A stretch of 64,000 nucleotides of DNA, from positions 1,829,501 to 1,893,500 of the forward strand of contig NC_134571.1 in assembly GCF_050947875.1 (NCBI RefSeq), written 5' to 3'. Below the pieces are notes generated by a model that made no database searches, had not been told where the DNA came from, and was given only the letters and a program-made list of their open reading frames with translations. Made by a program: the position numbers and the translations under genes. Origin of the DNA: Dermacentor variabilis (lineage: Eukaryota > Arthropoda > Arachnida > Ixodida > Ixodidae). The stretch's first letter is position 1, and the number at the start of each line of letters is the position of its first letter. Below are positions 31,418 through 41,199 of this stretch, piece after piece.

Positions 31418-32899
31418 AGGGACCCTGAAACGCTTTTGACGATTTTCTACAAACGTATTGAGTCGTTAGAGTAGGTCCTTCTGATCATTAATTGACACAT
31501 CTAAGTGCTCCGCGTAAAGCGTGTAATTTATTGTAAGGTTTTAAATATGCACATCGCTGCCGATCGCAGCGCACTGCTCGGCGGAATTTTAAGCCGCCCC
31601 TACCCATATGACCGAAATCACCCATACGACGTCAGTGGGGCGAGCTATCCGATTGGCTGACAAGGGCGCGTGATCGATAATTTTTCCAACTTTATGGTAA
31701 ACAAATGATCTTCGTAATAGTTGGAGTGTTAGTTAATTTGTTTTTATGAAAAGAAAGTAACATAAAGAGAATGCACAAGAATAATTTTTCAGTACACTTA
31801 AGCACTTCCGGCACACAGCATGTGTCGTCTGCTTGTGTTACAACGTACTCCATTTTGAAGAGAGCTCCGCGGTCAGAGTCGGTCTCAGTCTTTTCGCGAG
31901 CACTATGATTCGACTTTGTTGCCTTGTGGACTGCAAACGTAGCGGCTGGCAATATGTTAAGCTGCGACATCGTGTCCTCTGCAAGGCAGCGTACGAGCGA
32001 ACTGGCTGCTGCGCATCGGACTGCCGCTATCCGATCGGCGCCAGGATTTTCGCGTTTGTGGCCGTCACTTTACACCGGAAGATTACTGACGTAATAGCGT
32101 TTCCTGAGTCCGGTATTAGGGAAAACGCAAGCGCAAGGGGACAGAGTCTGGCCGCTTGACTTTGCGGTAACGGGATGAGCCATGAGATGAGCAGAAGCGC
32201 AAATGTGAATGGTCTGTACAGTGCAGCCACCTGGTGGCACAGAGCTAAACCATACACAGTAGCAGTAACGAAATGTATTCTTTGCTGCTGGTGTAAATTT
32301 TTCACAGGAGTGTAATCATCAACACATTGTTTTCGTAAATGTTTGAAATGTCTCACATTTGGTTAGAGCAATATTAGCGCTTTGTTTGGCTGGTTAAGCT
32401 TTGTGCCAACAAGTGGCTGGACTATGCAGACCGATCAGGCCGCTCACGTACGTCTACGCTAAAGTTCCTTCATCAGCTTGAGTTTATGCCTACAGTCATT
32501 TGCCGAAATGACCAGCTTGCCTGTGGTTACCGGAATACAAGACACGTTCGGCGCTACGACAGAATGCTCGCAACGCACGCTGCTTCGATAGCTCTCGCTT
32601 GGGGTCGACGGCCAAGCGGCTAGCGGAGCGGTCTCGCGCGGGCGGGGGCGGGCTCCAAAACAACCGGAAGTGGACGATGTGACGTCGCATCGTGACGCTG
32701 AACCAGTGAAGGCGGAGCTTAGCCCCACTCGCTCGGCGAACGAGTAGAGGAGGAAAAGCATAGCTAGGGAGGAGGGTAGCTTCTAATCGCTTGTAGCTCC
32801 ATTAATACGTAACGCTTCACTTAAATTGTGGTGCGAATGTTCTACTTAAGCTGTACCCTACGCGTCTACAAAATTTGTCCGAATCGTTTCAGGGGCCCT
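31418..32899 (+). mobile_element. Kolobok-like element, TTAA target, inside element Z
   Basis: Termini AGGGACCCTGAAACG and inverse CGTTTCAGGGGCCCT, with TTAA at 31414-31417 and 32900-32903. It contains a broken THAP domain. TTAA duplication plus THAP fits the Kolobok superfamily better than piggyBac. It interrupts exon 1 of the element Z gene. Confidence 0.75.
31905..32089 (+). pseudogene. Broken THAP domain in the Kolobok-like element
   Basis: The frame from ATG 31905 reads MIRLCCLVDCKRSGWQ (first Cys pair). The next frame then gives NWLLRIGLPLSDRRQDF and RVCGRHFTPEDY (Trp, then CxxHF) and a TGA at 32087-32089. The two halves are offset by a frameshift near 31960-32000. Length and order match a single THAP zinc finger. 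No transposase core is visible in the element, so this is a non-autonomous remnant carrying only the DNA-binding part. Confidence 0.75.
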
Positions 32900-32903
32900 T
32901 TAA

Positions 32904-32971
32904 ATCCCACGTAGTGACCCTCGAGCAAATGTACTTCAGCAGCAATTGCCTGGGTCAGGTCGCTGAAAGAG
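32904..32971 (+). pseudogene. THAP protein of element Z, end of exon 1
   Basis: Beyond the TTAA element the reading frame continues from the codons before 31413 (KSHVVTLEQMYFSSN...VAERG) and ends at a GTAATT donor at 32972. The join is in phase once a single TTAA is kept. Exon phase 1 matches the exon starting at 33074. Confidence 0.8.
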
Positions 32972-33073
32972 GTAATTATGCTGTCCATTTTGCCTAATTT
33001 GCAACTCATTTTATGTTGCGTTCATTGATTTTTTGGCTCCGTGGGAACTCAATTCAATGCACTTTTCTTGCAG

Positions 33074-33699
33074 GTACGCAGTGTGTGTCTTGCCGCTACT
33101 TGAAACGAGCACTGAGCAGTGACTCAAGAATAATTTTTCACATCGCTGGCTATGTTGCAAGAAAATGCGTTTTAAAAACCAATTGCCAAGACTGTCTGAC
33201 CCTTCTCACTATGCCTGCCCCAGATGAAACTTTCCACCTTGCGAGGCTGACAAAGTTTCGTGACAATGGAGGGCTCCTCTATCCAACTGGTCGCTTATTT
33301 GGTTTCATAAAGAAGCTTGAGGACTTGTTCACAGGCTGCTTCTCCCATGGACAGCTGCACTCTGACAGCATTTTAGATGTGCTGACAGTTGTCAAAGCCA
33401 GACTTGGCCAAGAGGTTGGTTGTTCCAGTCATGCTTCCACCCTTTCTCCAAAAATAATCAAATTCTATGTCACTACACGACTTCACTTCTATGTTAAAAG
33501 TATAAATACTGACAAGTCGGGGAAGCGCCAAAAGGCAAAGCACTTGAAGTTGAGCCGCTGCTCTTTAAATGTGCATGCTGTCTGCATTGTCTACTTGTTG
33601 CATTGTGCTTGTCAAGATAATAAACTTTTGTTAAAGTTGTTCAACCAACATTTTGTTTGCATTTTTTTTCTCTTTTTCTTTCATAAAATATTTCCTTAA
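33074..33699 (+). CDS. THAP/P-transposase C-terminus of element Z, exon 2
   Basis: A clean acceptor (TTTTCTTGCAG at 33063-33073) follows a 102-nt intron. The exon reads TQCVSCRYLKRALSS, FHIAGYVARKC, NCQDCLTLL, NGGLLYPTGRLFGFIKKLED, LHSDSILDVLTVVK and KFYVTTRLHFYVKSIN. It is the C-terminal domain of P/THAP9-like transposases without the catalytic core. The frame is open to 33697-33699, but homology ends near 33560, so the last 45 codons (Phe/Cys-rich) may be read-through. The gene product resembles a DNA-binding, non-catalytic derivative such as the Drosophila P repressors. Confidence 0.85.
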
Positions 33700-33973
33700 A
33701 AATAAGTGTGGCTATACCAACATCACTCTCTGGAAAGGCAGATATAGGAAATTATGCAGTATGTTAGTGTCGGGAGAATTAAATGCGTTTTATGTTGGAA
33801 TAATGTAGAGCAACGACTGATGTATAGTTGCATGTTTTCTGGCACATATGTGACAAGCTACAGCATGGAAGGTGTTTTAAACGGTTTACCTTTTGTTTCA
33901 ACATTCATGTGCGATTAAAACTTCATATCTATGCTGCTTAACATTTCATTGATATACCTCTATTTTTCTTCTA

Positions 33974-34507
33974 AGGCTAAACTCCATGAGCGCGATTTTG
34001 TGCGCGACAGCGACGAGCGACGGCTTCGAGCGACGGATCGGGCCGTCGCGTGAACAGATCGCTTGGTCTTGTCGCGCGATCGCTCGGTTCTGCAAATCTA
34101 GAATTCGTCGCTTGTCGCCCGGAAGTGCTATGAGCGGACTAGCCAATAGCGCAAAGCCGGAACTGGATGTACATAACTCCAGCACTTCCGATTGTCGCAC
34201 GGAACGAGCAAACGATTGAATTTTTATACGTGCAAGGATAAGAACCTACTGCAAGACTTTCATAAATATTTTATGCTGCTTTTTACTGTAAAATACATCA
34301 ACTTAAGTTAATAAAGCACACGTCACGCTAGTTTCGGCGCCTATATTTCTGCCCTCATACCGGCAACACTGGGGAGACGTTGCTTGAAGTCATCGCTCGC
34401 ATGGGGTGCAACTTGTAGGCGACGAGCGAACGCGACAACCATCTCCATCGCGTCGCTTGTCGCTGTCGCGTGCAAGATCGCTTGCATGGGGTTTATACTT
34501 TACTCGG
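33974..34507. mobile_element. ~530-bp TIR element (MITE) near the end of element Z
   Basis: Left GGCTAAACTCCATGAGCGCGA...GCGACAGCGACGAGCGACG is matched by the inverse of 34390-34507 (GTATAAACCCCATGCAAGCGA...GCGACAGCGACAAGCGACG). No coding sequence. Target duplication not resolved. Confidence 0.65.
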
Positions 34508-34844
34508 CGCAAGACGCGAGTTTTCGATACGAGTGCAAGCTCAGCAAAGCCAGCGTTACAAAAATGGTGATTAAAGAAACTTTTCCCTCATGAAAAGAAA
34601 GACGAAGTACTACTGACAAACAAGCATACTGTCCAAGCTCTTTATTTATATGAGAAACGAGCATTCAAGAAATTAGACCGTTTCTACAGCGGCGACCACG
34701 TACCTTTCGCACGGCCAAAGCGCGGCCGCTTACATTGAATACAGTGGTGGCGCCATCTAGCAGGCGAGACGTAAACCGCGACAGCGGATGGAGCTCAGTC
34801 AGCCCACTACCCAATATTCTAGTACACTTTACCACAGCGCAGCA

Positions 34845-34886
34845 CATAGAGTTTCCTACAAAGTAATTCTTGTAGGAAACTCTATG
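34845..34886. repeat. 42-bp CATAGAG palindrome with 8-bp duplication (footprint-like)
   Basis: 17-nt arms CATAGAGTTTCCTACAA / TTGTAGGAAACTCTATG around 8 nt. Flanked by gcgcagca at 34837-34844 and 34887-34894. The copy at 37281-37904 has the uninterrupted site. Confidence 0.92.
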
Positions 34887-34935
34887 GCGCAGCAGCGCCA
34901 GGTTTCCCTCTAGGTAATGTAGTGAGAAACTCTAT

Positions 34936-35084
34936 GGCAGGACATATTCTCGGACATTTTCCTGCCGCCCCTGGTCGCTGTTGAAGCAACGGAAGCTGAC
35001 GGAATTTACTCCTGGAGGGTAGTCGTAGGACGACGGCTGCCGCGGGTGTCGTTGCGGAGCTGGCAGCGTGCCGTTGGTGCCGTC
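34936..35084 (+). promoter_or_regulatory. LARP1 5' leader/promoter-proximal segment
   Basis: Only 149 bp separate the end of the CATAGAG element stack from the LARP1 start codon. No TATA box was seen. The sequence is GC-rich toward the ATG. A transcription start inside or upstream of the repeat stack cannot be excluded. Confidence 0.4.
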
Positions 35085-35397
35085 ATGGCGGCGGTAGTGG
35101 CGAGTAGCCGCGCACAGTCCGGCGGTGGAACTGTGACGGAACCGAAAGCATCGAAAGACACCGGCGCCTCGTATGCCCAAGCCGCGGCCCGCGTGTCCTC
35201 CCAGGAGCCAGCTACTGTTTCTAACGGATTAACCGAACCAGTATCCGGTGGACCCACTCAGAGCCTAGGCCTAAGCAGCAATATGGTTCGGCCCGGTTCG
35301 TGCGCGCAGGTCGCCGCCGATGCGCCCAGGGCTAACCCCTGGGTGAAGCGTAATGCGCAAGCAGCCTGCTCTGCCGCCGCCGCCAGCCGCACCGTAG
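35085..35397 (+). CDS. LARP1: La-related protein 1, first coding exon
   Basis: The ATG at 35085 has a strong context (GCCGTCATGG); an upstream open frame has no ATG. The exon encodes MAAVVASSRAQSGGG, Ala/Ser-rich disordered sequence with SYAQAAARV, then RANPWVKRN, the NPWxK motif found near the N-terminus of animal LARP1. It ends at 35397 before a GTGAGT donor (phase 1). LARP1 binds the 5' cap and TOP mRNAs and controls translation of ribosomal protein mRNAs under TOR; its La and DM15 regions are not in the visible part. The identity rests on this exon plus the three at 50.5-50.8 kb. Confidence 0.82.
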
Positions 35398-36198
35398 GTG
35401 AGTGGACGCGTACAGTGCGCGCGCGTGCAGCTCGGCTCCGATCCACGCGCGCAGGCGGAATGGTAGTTTGCTGCCACGAAGCGGCCCGCTGGGCGTCTCA
35501 CACGCTCCCCACTTGGTACGAATGCGTGTGACGAGAAGTCGCGCGTGTTGCCGCACGTGCGTCGTTTCACACAGAGGGCCTCGCCTCGCCTAGGCGTGCG
35601 TGACGCATACTTGACAGCCCATTTCCGCGCCGTATCAGCGATATTTGTCCGGTCTGTGTTACGAGCCGGCTGTGCCAGATTGAGGTTCCTTTGTTTTTTT
35701 TTTGTTTTCTTTTTTTGCACGATGACAAGGAACAAGCGCTTTAGCTGGATTGTTGTGCACGTGGAGCGGTGCGCGCTGTTTCGCCGAAAGGCCGGCATTG
35801 AAACGCACATCACATACCCCAGTGGCTCAGAGCGGCGGTTTGCGCACCTGTAACAGAACGATCACCTTTCGCAGCCCACATTCCAGTCTAGTGACCCGCT
35901 GCTTGCGATTGTTTTTGTCATTGACACTTCGGCAATAAAGCTTAGCCATTGCAAGTTGTAACGGAAGCATTCCAGCTTATCATGGCGCGCACACCCTCTC
36001 GATGAAAAACGTTACAAAGCTGGTGCTAGTATTTGGTCATGTGCCTTTTCCTTCTGGTTATTGTGAAGCTGGCAGTCGGGTCTAATTTGGAGACATGACT
36101 ATTGAGACAGCCGATTTGCTTTGCTGGTGGCGTGTTCCGTATAGTGAGGAAAGTCACTGTGATGTCATATCGCATTCATTGCCCGACATGTCTTATAC
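35398..36198. other. LARP1 intron 1, proximal part, no other gene seen
   Basis: GC-rich then AT-rich intronic sequence with a poly-T tract near 35695-35716. Short open frames here have no recognised domain. Confidence 0.5.
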
Positions 36199-36359
36199 GG
36201 TTGTCACAAGGCGTACTTTCTATGGCGATCAAGCCCGATGCGGATCCAATTTCTCGGTCGCGATTGGTTCCTTTGCGCAAGCTGCGCGAGGGAGTCAGTC
36301 GCGGTCAATTTCGATCCGGATAGGTCTTGATCGCCATCGAAAGTGCGCCGTGTGACACC
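36199..36359. mobile_element. ~160-bp foldback MITE
   Basis: Left GTTGTCACAAGGCGTACTTT..GGCGATCAAG and right inverse CTTGATCGCC...AAGTGCGCCGTGTGACACC form arms of about 60-75 bp around a short loop (CTTTGCGCAAGCTGCGCGAG, itself partly symmetric). Intronic to LARP1. Confidence 0.8.
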
Positions 36360-37280
36360 AGTATTTAACTCTTTTAGATGCTGTGCGTCAAAATTTGTGC
36401 ACTTCAAAGGCATTGAATATGGCACGGTGAGGTTGCACATCTCTAATTGCATGTTGTCTGCTTATAAGATGTCTGGGGAAGTTAGACTTCTTTCGTAACT
36501 CAATTGGAAAAATTTCTTATGTTAATGCAACTCTTTTATGCAACTGGTAGTTGATGCGTCTTTGGCTGATGTTACGCCTATGTCATATGCCACCTTTGCA
36601 AAATCATTACAAAACAGAAATTGAGGCTTTCTGTGTGGCTAGGGCAGACAGTTTGGTGTCTCTGGGTATTCAGGGCCCCAATCAGATTGGCTAAGTACTG
36701 CGGTAGGTAGCTTCTGTGGAGCAAAGTGACTTCCATAACTAATTCTGCATTCACTGTGCAATAACACTCGTGTTAAGAACAGCTGGGGGTCAAAACTAAC
36801 TTTGAGCCCCCCACTCTGGCAGCATCAAAAGTTGGTACACTAAACTTGGTCATATAGGTGAACCGAGAGTATGGCAAAGTGTTCTTGCATGCTTGGATCT
36901 TTCCTCAGTGCATGCAGGATTTCATCTGAGCACCATTGGGGTTTATAGCATTAAATGGCCCACCTAATTATGCAGTTTCTTACTTTAGGACTTTGCAGTG
37001 CCTCCACCTCCAGTCAAAATACTGAAATCGGAGCATTTGATACTATAATTTGCTTCTGAAATTAATTTCTGCGCCGACTGCCACGTCATACATCAAGAAT
37101 TTTAGTCAGTGGATGTGATGCCAAGGCAACTTATGGTGTTTGTTTTTATTAGTTGGGCATGAAGAATATATTGTGTGTTTATCCTATACATGTTATGATG
37201 TCTTTAAAAAAAATTATGCTTTCTAAAGCTACGGAGAAAACACATCTGTGCAATACAAATTAATTACACTAGGTATGCTG

Positions 37281-37904
37281 CATAGAGTTTCTCACTATAA
37301 CACCTAGAGGGTAATCTGGCGCCACCGTCTATGGGAGTTTCTTAAGGGGGCGCCATGCCATCATGGGAATGACGGTATATGTGTCTGCGAGACTCATGTT
37401 GGCTGGTGTTGTAAGAGGCTTCGTCTAGAACGTGGCTATGGTTACGCAAATAACGCGCCCTCAAAGTAAAATCTTCATAAGATGCTTCCATTCACACATA
37501 TTACATCTTTACTCACCCACAATGCATGACCAAGCGAAGAACAGCAAGAACAGACGACCAATTGTTTCAAAGCGAGTGCAAACCTTGTCGTCTGTCCTCC
37601 AACTTTAGCGGCACGCTGATACTTTTTACGTAACATGTAGTCATACACACATTAACAAGTTCTCATACTTAAACAAAACATGTTTTCACGTAATAATAAA
37701 GCTAAAACAGCTTTTCACATGCTGTTTTAGTAGAAAGTGAATCATTGTGACAGACGGAACGGTATTTGCCAAGCGCGTCTTCAAGGTGGCCTGTCTCTAC
37801 GAGAACGATGCCAATCCGAAGTCACAATATACTGGCATTCCCATGCATACCACAGCGCAGCAGCGCCAGATTTCCCTCTAGGTAATGTAGTGAGAAACTC
37901 CATG
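37281..37904 (+). mobile_element. CATAGAG-family element, intact 624-bp copy
   Basis: Perfect 8-bp duplication gtatgctg (37273-37280 and 37905-37912). Terminal repeats of about 42 bp. It serves as the reference for reconstructing the split copy at 20533-34935. No ORF. In LARP1 intron 1. Confidence 0.95.
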
Positions 37905-37921
37905 GTATGCTGTCTACACTA

Positions 37922-38165
37922 GGATGGATAGATGGATGTGGATGGATGGATGTTATGAGCGTCCCCTTTGGAATGGAGTGGCGGGTTGGCCACCAAGCTC
38001 TTGCTATTATACTGCCTAATGTCCTACCTAGGTTAAAAAAGAAAGGGGAAAAGAAAACCGCGATGAATTCCCATAACCAACAGGATGGATGGATGTTATG
38101 AGCGTCCCCTTTGGAATGGGGTGGTGGGTTGCGCCACCAAGCTCTTGCTTTTATGCTAGGTGCCT
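37922..38165 (-). mobile_element. Two adjacent LINE 3'-end fragments with (ATCC)n tails
   Basis: ggatggatg...ttatgagcgtcccctttgg...caccaagctcttgct occurs at about 37922-38050 and again at 38083-38165. The GGAT repeats read as an (ATCC)n tail on the minus strand, so these are two 5'-truncated insertions of one family. Confidence 0.65.
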
Positions 38166-38628
38166 TGATGTCAGTGCCACCTGGTGAGGCACCATAGTTT
38201 ACACGCAAAATATAATGCAAGAATAAGCATTTATGCATAGCACATCGTACGAACAGTGTAAACTTCAATCTTTTATCTTTTGGACAAACATTCAATGGCT
38301 ATTGATAAAATGTACTGCACGTGAGAAAATGCGCTTGCAGGCACCTAACTAGCTGGCGCCTTTATATCAAGCGAAGCTACGAATTAGGTCACATTGTGAA
38401 AGAATCTCCCAGCACTGCATGATGTAAGCCATGTTTTGATTGGAAACAGCACAAGTCCTCACTGGCCTCTTTCTGTCGTCTGCTTTTATTCTAAATTTGT
38501 AAGCGGAATAACTTCAGTTTGACTGCATCAATTTCTGTAATTATTTTTGCATTCACCTTGGGATGACGCAAACACTGTGTTGTGATGCAGAACTTGGCAG
38601 GTATCGAACTGTTGTAGGACGCTTTTAA

Positions 38629-39568
38629 GGGGCCCTGAAACACCTTTCAAACAAATCATGGAATGGCTTCACTATTAAAGGACGTCATCTCGTGAATCTC
38701 GAGCCGCAAGATTTTTTAAAATCCTTCTACTACAAGTGGAGTTATTGCGCCCACAGCCACCTTTTTGCCTCTTTTCATCTCCACTGGCACTCTGGAAGTG
38801 GCACAGCGGAGAAGCCTGAAAAGCAAAGCCCCGGCCAAAAGTAGTCTCCCAGCGTCGAAAGCGCTCCGGGGTAGACTACGCTACGCAGCACACTGCTGCC
38901 TCTCTCAGAGGCCACACGCAGCTGTGCAGAGCGCAAAGACGAAATGATTTTCTTGGCTTTATGAGATTGCAGAAATATATATTGTCCACTTGTTTCAATG
39001 AAAAATTAGCAATTATGTATTACACAAAATGCTCTTGCAATCACGAAATCGGCCAATAGCATAGGTGGACCAGCTGCTTTCGATGCTGCTCCACGACAGC
39101 ATTGCGAAAGTGAGAACTAGTGATTCTTTGCTGTTCTTCACGCAATATTTTAAATTTGCTGCTGCATGTCATCATCATCATCAGCCTGGCTATGCCCACT
39201 GCAGGGCAAAGGCCTCTTCCATACTTCTCCAACTACCCTGGTCATGTGCTAATTGTGGCCATATTGTCCCTGCGAACTTCTTAATCTCATCCACCCACTT
39301 AAGTTTCTGCCACCCCTGCAACGCTTCCTTTCTCTTGGAATCCGGTCTGTAACCCTTAATGACCATCGGTTATCTTCCCTCATTACATGCCCTGCCCATG
39401 CCCATTTCTTTTTCTGGATTTCAACTAAGATGTCATTAACTCGTGTTTCTACCCTCACCCAATCTGCTCTCTTCCCTTAACGTAATATTTGGCTCACGTG
39501 TTCAAGCAGCCTCCATGACAGTTGGACAATGTTTTCTTACTATGTTCCAAAAGTGTTTCAAGGCCCCT
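38629..39568. mobile_element. Kolobok-like TTAA element with nested RTE tail
   Basis: Left GGGGCCCTGAAACACC, right inverse GTGTTTCAAGGCCCCT, flanked by TTAA at 38625-38628 and 39569-39572. Same terminal family as 31418-32899. Holds an RTE 3' fragment at 39169-39485. Confidence 0.75.
39169..39485 (-). mobile_element. RTE 3'-end fragment
   Basis: Minus-strand copy of the same RTE family as 6328-6600: CATCATCATCATCAGCCTGG tail, then the complement of DNRWSLRVTDRIPRERKR and VRVETRVNDILVEI codons. Heavily 5'-truncated. Confidence 0.9.
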
Positions 39569-40038
39569 TTAAGTTCATAGGTGTAAGCTTACATTGGTCA
39601 ACTTGGCTGCTTCATCTCATGATGTTGCTGTAGGATGTGCTCTTTGTCATGCATGAAAGTCATGAACCTGCCCAGCTCTTTTGGGTGGCCTGCTACTAGC
39701 CCTACCCTGGTGATTTTCCTAGTCGTTCCCGCTCTAACGAACCATGTTGCTCACATGTAGTGGCAGCTACGATTATTTTTGGGAGAACGCAGCAATCCAG
39801 AAATCCACCCTAAGCGGATATATTGCAACATGCTGTGTAACTATTTACTAGCATGGCCAAATGGCCGACGGGTGTCTGACTTGTAACCTATATCCCTCTG
39901 CAAGCTGAACATAGTTTTAATCAAAAAGTAATGACTACCTGACATGATTGCAAACATTGTGTGCTTGAGTGCTTGCCTGCACTTGTTCAGAGGCAGTTGT
40001 TGAGAATGCCTGCCTGACTTGTGTTTCTCTGTGCGCAG

Positions 40039-40070
40039 CTGGTGGCAACCCTGGTGTGTCCTCCCACAAG
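40039..40070 (+). CDS. LARP1: La-related protein 1, 32-nt exon
   Basis: A polypyrimidine-rich acceptor (GTTTCTCTGTGCGCAG, ending 40038) and a GTGAGC donor (from 40071) bound 32 nt. With the single base carried from 35397 it encodes A-GGNPGVSSHK and ends in phase 0, which the exon at 50495 accepts. The segment is low complexity and cannot be matched to a domain, so its inclusion rests on splice signals and phase. Confidence 0.6.
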
Positions 40071-40459
40071 GTGAGCAGTCGAGTCATATACTAGTTGAGA
40101 GGGCAGGCCATGAAGGTATTTCAGGGGGGGCGAAGGGTTAGCTGGTGTGATGAGGAAATAGGCTGATGGTTGACACTGGACCCTTCTGCCAGATTGACCA
40201 AAAAGTGGCACTTGAGAAGCATGTGACAAGCATGGTGCTCTGTTAATGACTGCTTAATTACTGTTTACTTGGAGATAGCAGTAGACATAGAAAAGCCTGA
40301 TGTAGATGTAGGCAGCTCTTTATCTTTAAGGGCCCCTAACAACCTCCGACATTATTTACACATTTCAAACAAATGTGCAGCATTGCATAGAGAATGTCGC
40401 GACTATCTCCTCTGGAAAATGTGGCAGCACTATATGCCATGGGGATGCTACAAAATGTA

Positions 40460-41193
40460 ATAGGAGTGTGTGAATATTCGATAATTTCAAATGTGCAATA
40501 TTATGTTTTTAATATTTGTATTCGATTCGAAGACTAGGTATTCAAAAATTTCTGAATATTCAATTGGATACATATATTCAAAACAAATCAAATATATAGT
40601 TGGCTCTGCGGGAGCAGACATGGTTCTTAGTGTTTATGTCTATCTAATCTAAGGAAGTGTGTCTAATTTTGTGCTGAATTTTGGGATAATTTCATAGTGC
40701 TGGCAAAATTTCCCCTGGAAAGCACGCTTAGCGACTAACCATCTAAGCTGTGCAGGAAAGCCAGCCTCTCAGTAGCAAGGACCCGGGTTTGTGAACAGCG
40801 AGGGTGCGCTCTTTTGCAGGTTCCACCCCCAATCCTGAGCTTATTGCTTGACAGCAAATGCGATGAGTAACGGAGGGTCAAATGCCTCTGAGTTTACGGG
40901 AAATTTATGCGATATAGTAAGGCACAGGTTGGCAAGAACAGATGACTAATAAAAATTACTCAATTTTCTAAAGCTAACAGAACCAAATACACAATCTTTT
41001 AGTATAACAGCCTACTAGTTAAATTTTTTTGCCAATGACAATGTAATTGCAATGTTCCAACATCATATAAGGATAAACCAGCTTGCCAATAAATGCATGT
41101 GCATATCATTATTTGATATTCAATTTGATATTCTATGCGAAGTATTCATGTTCGATTTCTATTAAAAAATTTTGATATACGCACACCCCTAAA
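40460..41193. mobile_element. ~730-bp TIR element (TAGG..GTGTG ends)
   Basis: Left tagGAGTGTGTGAATATTCG and right inverse ending ATACGCACACCCCTA form imperfect terminal repeats. The interior is AT-rich with many ATTCGA-like motifs near both ends. Non-coding, in LARP1 intron 2. Confidence 0.55.
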
Positions 41194-41199
41194 TTTTAA

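Larger units (their letters stand above)
30306..34830 (+). mobile_element. P-type element Z (4.5 kb) with THAP protein gene
   Basis: Left TAAAGTGTACTAG...TTGGGTAGTGAGCTGACT, right inverse ...CCCAATATTCTAGTACACTTT. 8-bp duplication accacagc (30298-30305 and 34831-34838). The interior encodes a THAP plus P-transposase C-terminus protein, interrupted by a TTAA-flanked element (31418-32899), and holds a MITE at 33974-34507. Confidence 0.9.
20533..34935 (+). mobile_element. CATAGAG-family element (short form) split by 13.8 kb of insertions
   Basis: The left end CATAGAGTTTCTCACTATA starts at 20533 and the right end TAGTGAGAAACTCTATG closes at 34935. The flanks are acaggaca (20525-20532) and gcaggaca (34936-34943), 7 of 8 identical. 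The surviving pieces (20533-20612, about 22855-22877, 29835-30305, 34831-34844 and 34895-34935) add up to about 620 bp. They follow the order of the intact 624-bp copy at 37281-37904. P-type elements X, Y and Z occupy the gaps. Confidence 0.8.

Noticed and set aside
38629..39568. piggyBac MITE call for the TTAA elements with GGGCCCTGAAAC ends
   Set aside because: The related copy at 31418-32899 carries a THAP finger, which fits Kolobok better.
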